Positions 41,636 to 51,713 of a stretch of DNA of 64,000 nt are shown in pieces. The notes under the pieces are model-generated. The model was given only the letters and a program-made list of their open reading frames with translations. It searched no databases and was not told the DNA's origin. Numbering within the stretch: position 1 is the first letter of the stretch; each line of letters opens with the position of its first letter. The DNA comes from JAZGER01 sp036480335 (lineage in GTDB: Bacteria > Pseudomonadota > Gammaproteobacteria > DSM-19610), in NCBI GenBank assembly GCA_036480335.1, contig JAZGGH010000106.1, positions 41,335 to 105,334 on the forward strand, written 5' to 3'. The translations under genes were made by a program, and so were the position numbers.

Positions 41636-43021
41636 ATGAATTCATTAGAAAACTTTGATGTTGCAGATGCGTTCCTTTTGTTTGGTGCAACAGGTGACCT
41701 GGCACAAAAGAAAATATTCCCTGCATTGTATGAGTTGACAGCGGAAGGCCGCCTGGATATGCCGGTGGTCGGTATTGCCAGAAGCGAATGGAACCATGAT
41801 CAGCTTCGGGATCGAGCTCGTGAATCCATTCGTGAGCAGATTGGCAGTGTCGCCAAAGAATCGATCATTGAAAACCTGTGTTCGCGGATACGTTATCTGG
41901 CGGGCGATTATACGCAACAGGAGACATTTCAGAAGCTGGCTGATTTGACTGATCATGCGCAATTGCCTGTGTCATTCCTGGCGATACCGCCTGATATGTT
42001 TGATGATGTGGTCGAAGGGATGGCGGCGGCAGGTATGACTGACCGGGGTCGTGTTGTTGTAGAAAAACCGTTTGGTCGGGATCTTGAATCTGCAAAACAG
42101 CTTAATGCAGTATTGCATCGGCATCTGGATGAGTCGCAGATTTTTCGTATTGATCACTTTCTGGGTAAGGAGCCGGTGCAGAATCTTCTGGTGTTCAGAT
42201 TCGCAAATTCTATGCTTGAGCCGATCTGGAATCGAAATCATGTCGAGTCGGTTTCAATTACAATGGCTGAATCCTTTGGTGTTGAGGGGCGAGGTCGATT
42301 CTATGATCAGGTTGGCGCTATTCGCGATGTGGTGCAAAACCATTTGCTGGAAATGGTCGCATTACTGGCTATGGAGCCTCCTGCCAGCAATGATTCAGCT
42401 GCCATGCGTGATGAAAAGGTTAAGGTATTTAAAGCTATGCGGCCGCTTAATCCAGAGGAGGTTGTGCGTGGACAGTTTGAAGGTTATCTGAATGAAGAGG
42501 GTGTCAGCCCGAATTCGGATGTAGAAACGTTTGCAGCCCTTAAGCTGGAGATTGATTCATGGCGCTGGGCGGGCGTTCCTTTTTATATTCGAGCGGGCAA
42601 GTCGCTCGCAAAAACAGTCACGGAAGCTGTGATTACATTCAAACATCCTCCACGCATGCTGTTTACTGATGAAAATCAGTGTCCCAAGGCAAATCAGTTG
42701 ACGTTCCGCATGAAACCGGATGAGAGTATTACTCTGAATTTGCAGGCAAAGGTTCCGGGAATGGGTATGATCAGCCGGGATGTGGATTTATCGGTTGATT
42801 ATGGTCAGATGCTCGGTGGGGATGGCCCCGATGCTTATGAGCGTTTGATTGCGGATGCCCTGGTGGGCGATGAGCGGCTATTTGCTCGTCAGGATGGGGT
42901 TGAAGAGGCGTGGCGTATTATTCAGCCTGTCCTTAGGCCAACCCGTTACGTTGTACCTTACAAGCCTGGATCATGGGGTCCTGCTGAAGCTGAAGACTAC
43001 TTCCCATCGAGCGAGAATTAA
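41636..43021 (+). CDS. zwf: Glucose-6-phosphate 1-dehydrogenase
   Basis: 461 residues. Oxidises glucose 6-phosphate to 6-phosphogluconolactone. Motifs: LLFGATGDLAQKKIFPALYE (nucleotide site), VVEKPFGRDLESAKQLN, RIDHFLGKEPVQNLLVFRFA with the catalytic His region, FYDQVGAIRDVVQNHLLEM, and PFYIRAGKSLAKTVTEAV. Slightly shorter than the usual 480-490 residues but complete in its motifs. Second gene after gnd; phosphogluconolactonase is not in the window. An AAGGAAG ribosome site lies before ATG. Confidence 0.96.
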   Translation: MNSLENFDVADAFLLFGATGDLAQKKIFPALYELTAEGRLDMPVVGIARSEWNHDQLRDRARESIREQIGSVAKESIIENLCSRIRYLAGDYTQQETFQKLADLTDHAQLPVSFLAIPPDMFDDVVEGMAAAGMTDRGRVVVEKPFGRDLESAKQLNAVLHRHLDESQIFRIDHFLGKEPVQNLLVFRFANSMLEPIWNRNHVESVSITMAESFGVEGRGRFYDQVGAIRDVVQNHLLEMVALLAMEPPASNDSAAMRDEKVKVFKAMRPLNPEEVVRGQFEGYLNEEGVSPNSDVETFAALKLEIDSWRWAGVPFYIRAGKSLAKTVTEAVITFKHPPRMLFTDENQCPKANQLTFRMKPDESITLNLQAKVPGMGMISRDVDLSVDYGQMLGGDGPDAYERLIADALVGDERLFARQDGVEEAWRIIQPVLRPTRYVVPYKPGSWGPAEAEDYFPSSEN

Positions 43022-43326
43022 TTTTGTCGACCTTAAGGTAATGTTTTCTATATGAAAAGCATCTGGTTCGGAGTGTGGATGAAGCATAAAATTAAATAAG
43101 CTGTTTGTTCCCATCAAAAATAGCGTATAATGAATGTCTTATGAAAGGTATTTGTTAATACCCGAAACCGTCAATTATGTGACAGTTGTTTGCAGAATAA
43201 TATATATATTTCGTTCATAATAAATAAGTAATTTACAATAACATCGTCGAGATCTTTATATTGTTATTATCAGCATAATATATGCGAGTATCTCAATAAG
43301 ACGAGAATGAGTAAGGGGTATGTAAT
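43022..43326 (+). other. AT-rich leader of the exopolysaccharide locus
   Basis: 305 bases without a gene. Seen: a palindrome ACCTTAAGGT near 43030, a TATAAT at 43126-43131 without a good -35, a small hairpin GGTATT/AATACC (43147-43162), and a strongly AT-rich stretch up to the AAGGGG ribosome site of the next gene. It is the likely main control region of the cluster. Confidence 0.5.
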
Positions 43327-44736
43327 ATGTTAGTCCGGAAAGGGTTGTTAAGAACCTATTCGTCTGTGTTTTTATATCTGTATAAAATGATGGATATTGC
43401 CATTGTTGTTCTGTCTGGAATTCTTGCGTTTTATTTGGTCACACAGGAAACCTCCTACGATAGCTTACATAAAAGTCTGCTTATTCTGAGCGCATTTATT
43501 TTTTCTACCATTGCATCGAAATTCCGTTTGTATGCTCCCTGGCGTGGGCGGCATTTCAGAGATGAACTGGCTGTGGTTGCCCTCAGTGGTGTGATGCTGA
43601 CGGTGAGTATTTTCATTGTCAGTATGGTGATCGATTACCGCTTTCTGGTCAGTAGCAGTATTAGCTGGGTAGCTGTTTGGGGCTTGTTTACAATAATGGG
43701 TCAGGCTGGCGCACGTTTTTTCCTGCGTATGTCATTGAAGGCCGCCCGATTTTATGGATTTAATCAGAGAAAACTTATTCTGGTTGGCTCGAATTCCAGC
43801 GGCAAATCTGTGATTGATGAGATAGAAAGTCACCCAGAGTATGGCTTACAAATTGTCGGCTATGTGGATGATAGATCGACACCAAGAGGTAAGGAGTCGC
43901 TGGGTATAGAATATCTGGGCAAAACAGAGCGCCTGCCAGAGATTATTCACGAGAAAGATATAGATCAAGTCTGGATAGCGTACCCGGGTAAAGGTGAAGA
44001 GCGTGCTCGGCAGATTATTGATCTGTTACGTCATGAAACCATCAGTACTCGCCTGATTCTTGATATGAACATGTTAAAAGATTCGGATAAGACGCTAACG
44101 GATCTTGCCGGTATTCCCTTGTTGGATGTTGATGTCAGTCCAATGGATGGTACTGTGAGTCGAGTAGTAAAAACCATAGAAGACAAAGTATTATCGCTAT
44201 TGATTCTATTGTTGATCAGCCCATTAATGCTGCTGATTGCTATGGGTGTGAAGCTGAGTTCGCCGGGCCCTGTTTTCTACAGGCAAACACGCATTAGCTG
44301 GAATAATGAGCCATTTGGAATGCTTAAATTTAGGTCGATGCCAACGGATGTTGAAACTCAATCGGGTGCGCAATGGGCAAAACCGGGGGATAACCGGGCT
44401 ACACCGTTTGGGGCGTTTCTGCGTAAAACCAGTCTGGATGAGCTGCCTCAATTTATTAATGTATTGAAGGGAGATATGTCAATTGTTGGCCCGCGGCCTG
44501 AGCGCCCTGAATTCGTTGAGCAGTTCAAGGATGAGATACCTAATTACATGAAAAAACATATGGTTAAAGCAGGTATAACCGGCTGGGCTCAGGTCAATGG
44601 CTTGCGCGGAGATACCGACCTCAAAGATCGTATTGAACATGATATGTATTATATTAGGCACTGGTCGCCATTCTTTGATCTTGAAATTGCACTGAGAACG
44701 ATTGTCAGCGGATTTGTCAATAAAAATGCTTATTGA
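43327..44736 (+). CDS. Undecaprenyl-phosphate sugar phosphotransferase (initiating enzyme, WcaJ/EpsB type)
   Basis: 469 residues. It transfers a hexose 1-phosphate (probably glucose) to undecaprenyl phosphate, the first step of the polymer repeat. Four N-terminal membrane segments (about 15-130), a Rossmann-like CoA-binding region (KLILVGSNSSGKSVIDEIES), a fifth hydrophobic segment, and the C-terminal catalytic domain with KLSSPGPVFYRQTRISWNNE, KFRSMPTDVE, RKTSLDELPQFINVLKGDMS, IVGPRPERPEFV and KAGITGWAQVNGLRGDTDL. First gene of the exopolysaccharide locus. Confidence 0.93.
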   Translation: MLVRKGLLRTYSSVFLYLYKMMDIAIVVLSGILAFYLVTQETSYDSLHKSLLILSAFIFSTIASKFRLYAPWRGRHFRDELAVVALSGVMLTVSIFIVSMVIDYRFLVSSSISWVAVWGLFTIMGQAGARFFLRMSLKAARFYGFNQRKLILVGSNSSGKSVIDEIESHPEYGLQIVGYVDDRSTPRGKESLGIEYLGKTERLPEIIHEKDIDQVWIAYPGKGEERARQIIDLLRHETISTRLILDMNMLKDSDKTLTDLAGIPLLDVDVSPMDGTVSRVVKTIEDKVLSLLILLLISPLMLLIAMGVKLSSPGPVFYRQTRISWNNEPFGMLKFRSMPTDVETQSGAQWAKPGDNRATPFGAFLRKTSLDELPQFINVLKGDMSIVGPRPERPEFVEQFKDEIPNYMKKHMVKAGITGWAQVNGLRGDTDLKDRIEHDMYYIRHWSPFFDLEIALRTIVSGFVNKNAY

Positions 44737-44842
44737 TTAGTGGGATAGGAGTATTTGATAAGGTGCTAGTGCGCTAATTAGTATATAATAATAATATTTT
44801 TTTATCAGGTCTATTTAGGCGATTCTGATTTGGAGTTTAAAA

Positions 44843-46441
44843 ATGCCAGAATTCAATCAAGAAAACAGTAAGTCCGATATCCAGGCTATTTTGTCTGTCA
44901 TCTCTCGACAACGTAAGTTGTTATCTGCTGTTGTGCTCGGGGGTATTTTGCTGGGTGGGTTGGTTATTTACTTACTACCGAGTATTTATCAATCTAAAGC
45001 TGGGATTCTGATTGAACAGGAATCCATGTTTTCGAGAAATGATGATGCCAAGGCTGATCAGAATATTTCTCCTCGAGTGCATGCTATTGTTAGAACAGTC
45101 ATGACACACAGTAATATCGAGAAAATTTTGTATAAATATGATCTTATTGATGATAGTGAAGAAGTAGATGTACAGATAGAGGTGCAGGATTTCAGGGATG
45201 ATACGCATCTTGATTTTGATAATGTTGAAATAATAAATCCTCTGACAGGTAAGGAAGGAAAGGTCTCCATTGGTTTTTCGGTTGCCTATGAAAATGAGTC
45301 CCCCGAAATTGCTTTTGAGATAACGAAAGAAATAACCGGTCTGTTACTCACAGCAAACGATGGCAAGGTTTCTACTGAAGAAGAGCAAAGGCTCTCATTT
45401 TTGCAGGAAGAAACAAAACGTGCATTGTCGGCTTTAAAAATGGAAGAGAAAAAGCTGGCGGCTTTCAAAGATAAAAATAATGCATTGTTGCCGAGCATCA
45501 ATCCACTCGTTGTCAGTCGCTATGAGGAAACTAAAGCAGATTTGATGCAGACAGATGATTCATTGCAGGCCCTGAAGGAGAAAGAGAGAGGGCTCCTTGT
45601 CGATCTTTCGACGATTCAAGCGAGGCAATCATTGTATACGGCGGATGGCAGGCAGCTTGAAGGTGCCGCCTTACATCTTAACGAGCTGGAAGCTGAATAT
45701 ATTGAAAAAAGCATGGGGTTTACAGATAGTCATCCTGAAATGATCAGGTTAAAAAATGAAATTACAACTCTGGAAAGACAGGTGGGATCATCAAACGCAG
45801 CATCTTTGACCGCAGAGCTTGGGAGTGCAAAAGTGCAACTTGCGCAAGCCAGGAAAAAATTCACCAGTAGTCACCCTGAAGTATTGGCATTAAGTCGACG
45901 CGTGGCTGCATTGCAGAAAAAGATTCGATCTACGAAAAAGAGCAGTCGGTCCAAGTCGATTTCTATTACCAGTAATCCTGAGTATGTCCTGGCGAAATCA
46001 CAGCTGGATGAGGTGCAGGATGATCTCTCGAAAGAAAAGATCACGAAGACAGGATTAAAGCTTGAGCTTGAAGCTCTTGAGGATAAATTGCAACGGATGC
46101 CATATGTTGAGCAGAATATGCAAATTATTGAGCGGGAATTTGACAGGGCAGAGTCCAAATATAAGGAGGTCGAGGCTCAGCTATCTCAGGCAGAGCTATT
46201 GAGAAATATGGGGCAGGCTAATTTGTTTGATCGTTTTGTATTAGTTGAGCCGCCAATTTATCCCACTAAGCCAATTAAGCCGAGAAAGAAAATTATGTTT
46301 GCCGTCCTGACATTGTTATCTCTGTCGATTGGTTTGCTGGTTGCGTTTCTAAGAGAGTGGTTGAACAATAAAATAATTGGCCTGCATATTATGAAGCAAT
46401 CTGGGTATACGCCTGTTTACGCTATTCCACGGTTTGAATAA
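44843..46441 (+). CDS. Polysaccharide chain-length / export protein (Wzc N-part, GumC type)
   Basis: 532 residues. Inner-membrane polysaccharide co-polymerase that sets chain length and couples polymerisation to export. Two membrane segments: about 30-52 (LLSAVVLGGILLGGLVIYLL) and about 485-505 (IMFAVLTLLSLSIGLLVAFL). Between them a periplasmic part with a Wzz domain near the N-terminus and long coiled coils (EETKRALSALKMEEKKLAAF, ERQVGSSNAASLTAELGSAK). The proline-rich motif before segment two is PIYPTKPIKPRKKI. There is no kinase domain; the kinase is the separate next gene. Confidence 0.9.
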   Translation: MPEFNQENSKSDIQAILSVISRQRKLLSAVVLGGILLGGLVIYLLPSIYQSKAGILIEQESMFSRNDDAKADQNISPRVHAIVRTVMTHSNIEKILYKYDLIDDSEEVDVQIEVQDFRDDTHLDFDNVEIINPLTGKEGKVSIGFSVAYENESPEIAFEITKEITGLLLTANDGKVSTEEEQRLSFLQEETKRALSALKMEEKKLAAFKDKNNALLPSINPLVVSRYEETKADLMQTDDSLQALKEKERGLLVDLSTIQARQSLYTADGRQLEGAALHLNELEAEYIEKSMGFTDSHPEMIRLKNEITTLERQVGSSNAASLTAELGSAKVQLAQARKKFTSSHPEVLALSRRVAALQKKIRSTKKSSRSKSISITSNPEYVLAKSQLDEVQDDLSKEKITKTGLKLELEALEDKLQRMPYVEQNMQIIEREFDRAESKYKEVEAQLSQAELLRNMGQANLFDRFVLVEPPIYPTKPIKPRKKIMFAVLTLLSLSIGLLVAFLREWLNNKIIGLHIMKQSGYTPVYAIPRFE

Positions 46442-46461
46442 GCATTGCTGGAGAAGAAGAT

Positions 46462-47265
46462 ATGAACAGTTTTGAAAAAATGAAGCGTAAAAAACAATTT
46501 ACTGATAACAAAAATATTGACGATTCGCCCAAAAAACCGGCCAATATCAATGCTTTTAATTTTGATGGTGTAAGAAAGGATGCTGTAAACAGGGATGCTA
46601 TAAGAAGACGGCGCATATTTATCGAACCAAAAGATAGCGAATCGATGATTGCGGTTAGTGCGTATAAAAGTTTAAGAACAAGCGTCCTGAAAGAATTGAA
46701 TCATATCAATTCAAATGCATTCATGGTTACAGGGCCTGTGAAAGGTGTTGGTAAGACCAGTACATCTATTAATCTCGCGATCAATATTGCCCGTCTGCAA
46801 AACAAGACGGCACTGCTTGTAGATCTGGATTTACGGCACCCATCAGTTCATAAATATCTGGGTATTAAGCCTGAATTAGGGATAGGTGATGTTTTGACCG
46901 GCCATGCAAAGCTTGAAGATGTCATTCTGGATACAGGAATTAATGATTTCTTCCTGTTGCCAGGTAAGAAAAAATATGAATATTCGTCAGAATTACTGTC
47001 ATCAAATGTGATGCATAACCTGTTGACGACTATTAAGCATCTTGATGAAGATACGGTAATTATATTTGATATGCCACCCATACTTGGTTGTGATGATGTG
47101 CCTGCAATTTCGCCATATATCGATGCTTGTTTAATGGTTATTGAGGAAGGTGCTACAAAATTGAATGAGCTGGAAGAGTCTGTAAGTCGAATTAAAGATA
47201 CAAATATTATCGGTTATGTGTTGAACAAGTCTGCGGATACTGCCGCTGCTAAATACTATTACTGA
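46462..47265 (+). CDS. Cytoplasmic tyrosine autokinase (CpsD/CapB type)
   Basis: 267 residues. Bacterial tyrosine kinase that partners the membrane protein encoded upstream. Walker A: MVTGPVKGVGKTSTSINLAI; Walker A': LLVDLDLRHPSVHKYLG; Walker B: TVIIFDMPPILGCDDV. The N-terminal 60 residues are basic and likely disordered; SAYKSLRTSVL is the helix with the conserved S-x-R-x-x-R type contact. The C-terminus AAAKYYY carries a short Tyr cluster that is the site of autophosphorylation in this family; at three Tyr it is shorter than in most. It may regulate polymer length by phosphorylation cycles. Confidence 0.9.
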   Translation: MNSFEKMKRKKQFTDNKNIDDSPKKPANINAFNFDGVRKDAVNRDAIRRRRIFIEPKDSESMIAVSAYKSLRTSVLKELNHINSNAFMVTGPVKGVGKTSTSINLAINIARLQNKTALLVDLDLRHPSVHKYLGIKPELGIGDVLTGHAKLEDVILDTGINDFFLLPGKKKYEYSSELLSSNVMHNLLTTIKHLDEDTVIIFDMPPILGCDDVPAISPYIDACLMVIEEGATKLNELEESVSRIKDTNIIGYVLNKSADTAAAKYYY

Positions 47266-47295
47266 TAGTTCTACTTACTTCCGGCTATAGTTGAC

Positions 47296-48597
47296 GTGAA
47301 AAATATGAGAGTTCAGGTGGATAACCCATTATCTAGTCCCTCGGTTGGCATACAGGAGGGTGCTAAAAATGAGCGATCTATTTTAGGTTTGTTTATTGTT
47401 GGCATCACCCTGGCTGCCGCTTCAGGGCAGTTTGACCGATTTGGGGTTTCATCCCAGATATGGCTGTTGATATATGCAAGTTTTGTTTATTTATTTGCAG
47501 TTAATTATGCGAATGTGAAAGTGGCTTTAAAAGAGTCGTGGTTTCTCTTGCTATTGCCCTCACTCGTCATCGCATCAGCGTTATGGAGCGAGGATCAGGC
47601 TAGAACGCTGGTTGCGGCTGTACAGTATTTTTTTACTGCTTGTATTGGTATCTGGATTGGTGCAAATGTAAAGCCGCGTGAGTTGTTTGTAGTGATGCTG
47701 CTGGCTACGGTCGTTGGAGTATTGTTGTCACTTGTTGCTGCGTATCTTTACGATTTCGTCAATGCGTATCAAATGGCTGATTTTGATGGCGCTGAACGCT
47801 ATCTTGTTGGAATTTACGCGCAGAAAAATGTATTTGGTAAGACCCTTTTCTTATTGACTCTTTCGCTTCTGGTGCTGAGTTTTGGTTCCAGGTGGTTATT
47901 GTTAGTTTATCCTGTGACGGGGCTTCTGTTAATCCCGTTGCTAGAAGTGAAATCTGCGTCATCACTGATTTGTTATTTGATCATCCTTAGTTTGCCTCTA
48001 TTCTGGCTGGCGATGAGAAACAAAAAAATAGGTTTTACGCTGATTTTTTCGCTCTGGATAGTATTTCTTGCTGGGCTCTTCGCTGCAGTATTTGCTGATA
48101 TTGATCTGGTGGACCAGTTTCTTGGGGGGCTAGGTAAAGACTCAACATTAACTGGCAGAACATATCTCTGGTCGGTTGCAATACAGTCTATGGATCAGCA
48201 TCCTGTTTTAGGTATGGGGTTTGAGGCGTTCTGGCAACCTGATGTTTATGATTCCACAAAGTTACTACGTAATGCTGAAGGTAATATTATTACCGGATTT
48301 CATAATGTTTTTCTTGAAACCGTGGTTGCAACAGGACTACTTGGTGGGTTTTTCCTGATGCTGATATTTTTGGTGTCATTATATAGATGTTCTCTGTGGT
48401 TTTATAAGACACAATCAGCAGAAAGTTTAGGTAGCTTGTATTTTGTGGTTGTTACTTTGTTGCTTGGTTTTTTTGATAACGTTGTGTTTGCTCAGCATGA
48501 GCTATTTCATATTATATTAATTGCGCTTTGTGTCATGTCATATAAACAGATCCATCGTTCCAGAAACAATAACAATAACAATAAGGAATCACAATGA
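47296..48597 (+). CDS. O-antigen ligase/polymerase-like membrane protein (Wzy)
   Basis: 433 residues from GTG (or ATG at 47305) with about eleven membrane segments. Contains the Wzy_C/O-antigen ligase pattern: GKDSTLTGRTYLWSVAIQSM in the large periplasmic loop and GFHNVFLETVVATGLLGG in the following part. It is the probable polymerase of the repeat units. The four-base overlap with the next glycosyltransferase gene (ATGA) indicates tight coupling. The C-terminus is a run of Asn (RSRNNNNNNKESQ), which is a low-complexity tail. Confidence 0.88.
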   Translation: MKNMRVQVDNPLSSPSVGIQEGAKNERSILGLFIVGITLAAASGQFDRFGVSSQIWLLIYASFVYLFAVNYANVKVALKESWFLLLLPSLVIASALWSEDQARTLVAAVQYFFTACIGIWIGANVKPRELFVVMLLATVVGVLLSLVAAYLYDFVNAYQMADFDGAERYLVGIYAQKNVFGKTLFLLTLSLLVLSFGSRWLLLVYPVTGLLLIPLLEVKSASSLICYLIILSLPLFWLAMRNKKIGFTLIFSLWIVFLAGLFAAVFADIDLVDQFLGGLGKDSTLTGRTYLWSVAIQSMDQHPVLGMGFEAFWQPDVYDSTKLLRNAEGNIITGFHNVFLETVVATGLLGGFFLMLIFLVSLYRCSLWFYKTQSAESLGSLYFVVVTLLLGFFDNVVFAQHELFHIILIALCVMSYKQIHRSRNNNNNNKESQ

Positions 48598-49736
48598 TCT
48601 GGTTTTTATTTGCAGTTCTGGCTCTGCTTTTTTTTATTTATCCATATGTGATATATCCTGTGATTTTATCTTTGCTGCCTAAAAAGCAGATTGCGATTCA
48701 GTCAGGCGAGGCCGTGGGCGTTCTAAAAATAGCATTATTATTCTGCGCGTATAATGAAGAGGAGGTGTTGCCGGAGAAGATTGAGAATCTCAGTGAAATA
48801 AAAACATTATTACCCGAGATACAGATATATGCCTATTCTGATTGTAGTACAGACAAAACTAATGAAATGCTCAATAGTACGTGCGAGCTGCTAACTCCAG
48901 TGATCAGTGGTGTAAGGACAGGTAAAGTTGTTGGAATGAAAAAGCTTGTGGGTATGACTGATGCAGATATTCTAATATGTACTGATGCTAATGTTATATG
49001 TGATCCTGGTGGCATTAAGCTATTAGTCAATTATTTTACAGATCCTGGCATCGGCTCGGTTGCCTGTACCTTGCATTATATTAAGGCGAAAGATAATCAT
49101 TCTGATACTGAAATAGCCCGTGTTGGAAGATTCTACTGGCAAATGGAAGAGAAAATAAAAAAGCTTGAGTCTGAAACAGGCTCCATGATGGGGGCTGATG
49201 GTTCCCTATTTGCTGTCAGGCGACAATATTATCCTGATTTACCCAGTCACCTTGTTGATGATATGGGTGCGTCCTTATCCCCATTGTTTTCTGGAGCACG
49301 TTGTATATCTGCGCCTGATGTTCACGCATATGAATGGTCTGTAGGCAGTAGTACTGAAGAATTTGAAAGGAAGAAGCGGATTGCCTGTGGGTCATACAGT
49401 ACATTTAGATATCTTAAGTCACAAATACTTACATTAGACTGGCTTGACAGGTTCAAGTTTTTCTCCCACAAGACGATGCGCTGGTGGGGTGCATATTATT
49501 TAGTACTGGCATCTGTTTTTTTACTTATTGGCGGTTGGCAGATAGGCTATCCAGGCATGATTGCCTTACTATTAATCGGTTTTGTATTGCTGATCTGGAT
49601 TGCAGGACGCATTGGTTTGCCTGGTTTTGCTGCAATTTATGAGATTTTGCGTGCAATCCTGGCTACGGCTTTTGGTGTCGCTGAATCATTACATGGGAAA
49701 AAATATCAGAAATGGACACCAGCAAAAACACGTTAA
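48594..49736 (+). CDS. Family 2 glycosyltransferase, membrane-bound, paralogue 1
   Basis: 380 residues. N-terminal membrane segment (about 2-22), GT-A catalytic domain (ALLFCAYNEEEVLPEKIENL, CTDANVI with the DxD-like TDAN, SMMGADGSLFAVRR, VDDMGASLSP and the RKKRIACGSYSTF region at the place of QxxRW), and two or three C-terminal membrane segments. Similar to processive or lipid-linked GT2 enzymes. The paralogue at 59407 matches it over the whole length. It transfers a sugar in assembly of the lipid-linked repeat. Confidence 0.88.
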   Translation: MIWFLFAVLALLFFIYPYVIYPVILSLLPKKQIAIQSGEAVGVLKIALLFCAYNEEEVLPEKIENLSEIKTLLPEIQIYAYSDCSTDKTNEMLNSTCELLTPVISGVRTGKVVGMKKLVGMTDADILICTDANVICDPGGIKLLVNYFTDPGIGSVACTLHYIKAKDNHSDTEIARVGRFYWQMEEKIKKLESETGSMMGADGSLFAVRRQYYPDLPSHLVDDMGASLSPLFSGARCISAPDVHAYEWSVGSSTEEFERKKRIACGSYSTFRYLKSQILTLDWLDRFKFFSHKTMRWWGAYYLVLASVFLLIGGWQIGYPGMIALLLIGFVLLIWIAGRIGLPGFAAIYEILRAILATAFGVAESLHGKKYQKWTPAKTR

Positions 49737-49851
49737 CGTATGAAACAAAAATCGTTGACCAGGCAAAAGATTTGCTGATTTTTTCTGCGGCAAAATTTTC
49801 AGTTGATATAAATAAGAGTATATCTAATCGTTTTGATTTGGAATATCGGGT

Positions 49852-51189
49852 ATGACAGAAGCTCGTAGCGAACTTACTAAGCTATTTAGTTCTTCGATCA
49901 TGCTGGTTATCATCCGAGTAGGTGGGCTGGTTTGTGGCTTTTTACTGATGCTGCTGTTAGCCAGGTCTATGGAAACAGAGGCAGTTGGCCAGATTATTAC
50001 TGGTATGTCAGTAGTTATGCTGTTATCTATATTGGCGACACTTAATTTTGATGCGGGTGGATTACGTTTTCTTTCCGAATATGTGGTGAGGGAAGATGAG
50101 AAAAAAGCAGCGAGTTATATGCTGTTTGGGTTTAAAATTCTGTTTACTGTTGGAGGCCTGATTACCCTGTTGTCTCTAATTGTCTATTTTTTGCCCGTTA
50201 ACCATGAGAAGCAGATTCTCCCGCCTTATATTTTTTATGCATTATTGTCTATTATGGTCTTTGGTTGGATGCGCTTATCGTCCAGTTATATGCACGCAAA
50301 AGGACACGTAATTGTTGCACAGATTCCTCGTTCTTTTCTCAGGCAGGCAGTATTATTATCAGTAGTCGCGGCTCTTGTTTATGTGAAATACCCGCTCGAT
50401 TCTGAACTGGTCATGCGATTATTTTATCTGACACTGATTATTGTTGCTATCTACCAATATACACTTTTTAGGTCGGATATTTCAGTTGCGGGTAAAATAA
50501 TAGTACCTGATAATAGTGATAGTAAGCAGTGGCTTGAGATGGGTTTTTATACGCTGACGCCCGTGCTCTTTCTCGAATTTTCTATAGATATGATTATTCT
50601 GCTATCAACAACAGTGATATCGCAGGCAGATATTGCCGTTATGGCTGTAGTGATGCGGGTGGCTGGATTTTTACAATTTGGTGTGACAGCAATAAATATG
50701 GCAGTAGGACCAAAGATAGCATCTGCGTTACATAAGGATGAGCATGATACGGTAAACCATTTATTGAAAATCAGCGGCTTATTGAAATTATTGCTGGTTT
50801 TTATCGGCTTGCTTGCATTCTATCTGTTAGGTGAGTGGTTACTCTCAGTGTTTGGGGAGCAATATGCGGCCGGTTTCTCGGCATTGATGGTTTTTGCCTG
50901 CTTACCTCTAGTGATAACTATATTTGGCCCTGGGGTGTTATTTCTGACGGTGCTTGATCTGAAAAAATATCTGAACCCTGTTTTCATTATTTCCCTTCTG
51001 TTGCTAACACTATCAATTGTATTTATTGGTACACGGCAGGGCATTGTAGGCGTGGCCATTAGTACTGTGTTCGTGTGGTTTGGCTGGAATTGTGCACTCT
51101 ATCTGGTTATAAAAAAGAAGAGTGGCTATGATATTTCTATTTTTGGTTTATTTAAAAATGCGATGTTGAAAAGGGCGGCAGAAAGTTAA
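49852..51189 (+). CDS. Polysaccharide flippase, Wzx family
   Basis: 445 residues, about twelve to fourteen membrane segments over the whole length (for example GLVCGFLLMLLLARSMETEA, ILFTVGGLITLLSLIVYFLP, LLKLLLVFIGLLAFYLLGEW). MATE-like Polysacc_synt fold. It moves the lipid-linked repeat unit over the inner membrane to the polymerase. 115 bases separate it from the glycosyltransferase gene; there is nothing evident in that gap. A 524-base region follows. Confidence 0.88.
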   Translation: MTEARSELTKLFSSSIMLVIIRVGGLVCGFLLMLLLARSMETEAVGQIITGMSVVMLLSILATLNFDAGGLRFLSEYVVREDEKKAASYMLFGFKILFTVGGLITLLSLIVYFLPVNHEKQILPPYIFYALLSIMVFGWMRLSSSYMHAKGHVIVAQIPRSFLRQAVLLSVVAALVYVKYPLDSELVMRLFYLTLIIVAIYQYTLFRSDISVAGKIIVPDNSDSKQWLEMGFYTLTPVLFLEFSIDMIILLSTTVISQADIAVMAVVMRVAGFLQFGVTAINMAVGPKIASALHKDEHDTVNHLLKISGLLKLLLVFIGLLAFYLLGEWLLSVFGEQYAAGFSALMVFACLPLVITIFGPGVLFLTVLDLKKYLNPVFIISLLLLTLSIVFIGTRQGIVGVAISTVFVWFGWNCALYLVIKKKSGYDISIFGLFKNAMLKRAAES

Positions 51190-51713
51190 GTATTAGTTAG
51201 AGCCAGCTTTAAACGAAATACCCCCCCATTTTTGTAAAAGTTGTCGTGAATAAGGGACATCAGGAAGTGTGATGATCATCGCTCTATAATCATTATGTGA
51301 TAAAAAACAAAAGTATAGATGGGTATTTCGTAGTTGGCCACGATATTGCATAATCTTGTAAGTGTCACATTTTTTTGTGCGGTTGTTTGTGAGATCGTAT
51401 TAGTTAAACTAGTCAGTTTCTTGAATGTTAAAGGGAAATAAAAGGATAGTTGGCTAGAGCTTAATTATTCAGGTGCTTAATGGGTATAAGAGTCTGTTGG
51501 CGCTTTTTGCTACCTTTTCAACTACATAGAAATAATAATGGCTTGCTATTTTTTGATAAGTACGGTTATCCAAATAAACCTGTCGCTCAATGGCGTCACT
51601 TTTAAGTGATGATATTGCGCTTATCTAAAACCATAACAAATTAAGCGCATGTTGTTATGCATGACTAGCGGATGTAATAGCCTTTAATAATTCAGATTTT
51701 AAGGAAATCAGTT
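51190..51713. other. Long intergenic region upstream of the GH16 gene
   Basis: 524 bases, AT-rich, no gene of acceptable quality on either strand. It has several inverted repeats: CGAAATACCC (51214-51223) with GGGTATTTCG (51321-51330), about 100 bases apart; a perfect palindrome TCACTTTTAAGTGA (51596-51609); and TGCGCTTA (51616-51623) with TAAGCGCA (51642-51649). It probably holds an independent promoter for the GH16 gene. Confidence 0.5.
51596..51649. promoter_or_regulatory. Palindrome plus hairpin upstream of the GH16 gene
   Basis: TCACTTTTAAGTGA is a perfect 14-bp palindrome, and seven bases later TGCGCTTA/TAAGCGCA form 8-bp arms around 18 bases. They lie 65-118 bases before the GH16 start, so they may be operator sites. 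Confidence 0.4.
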
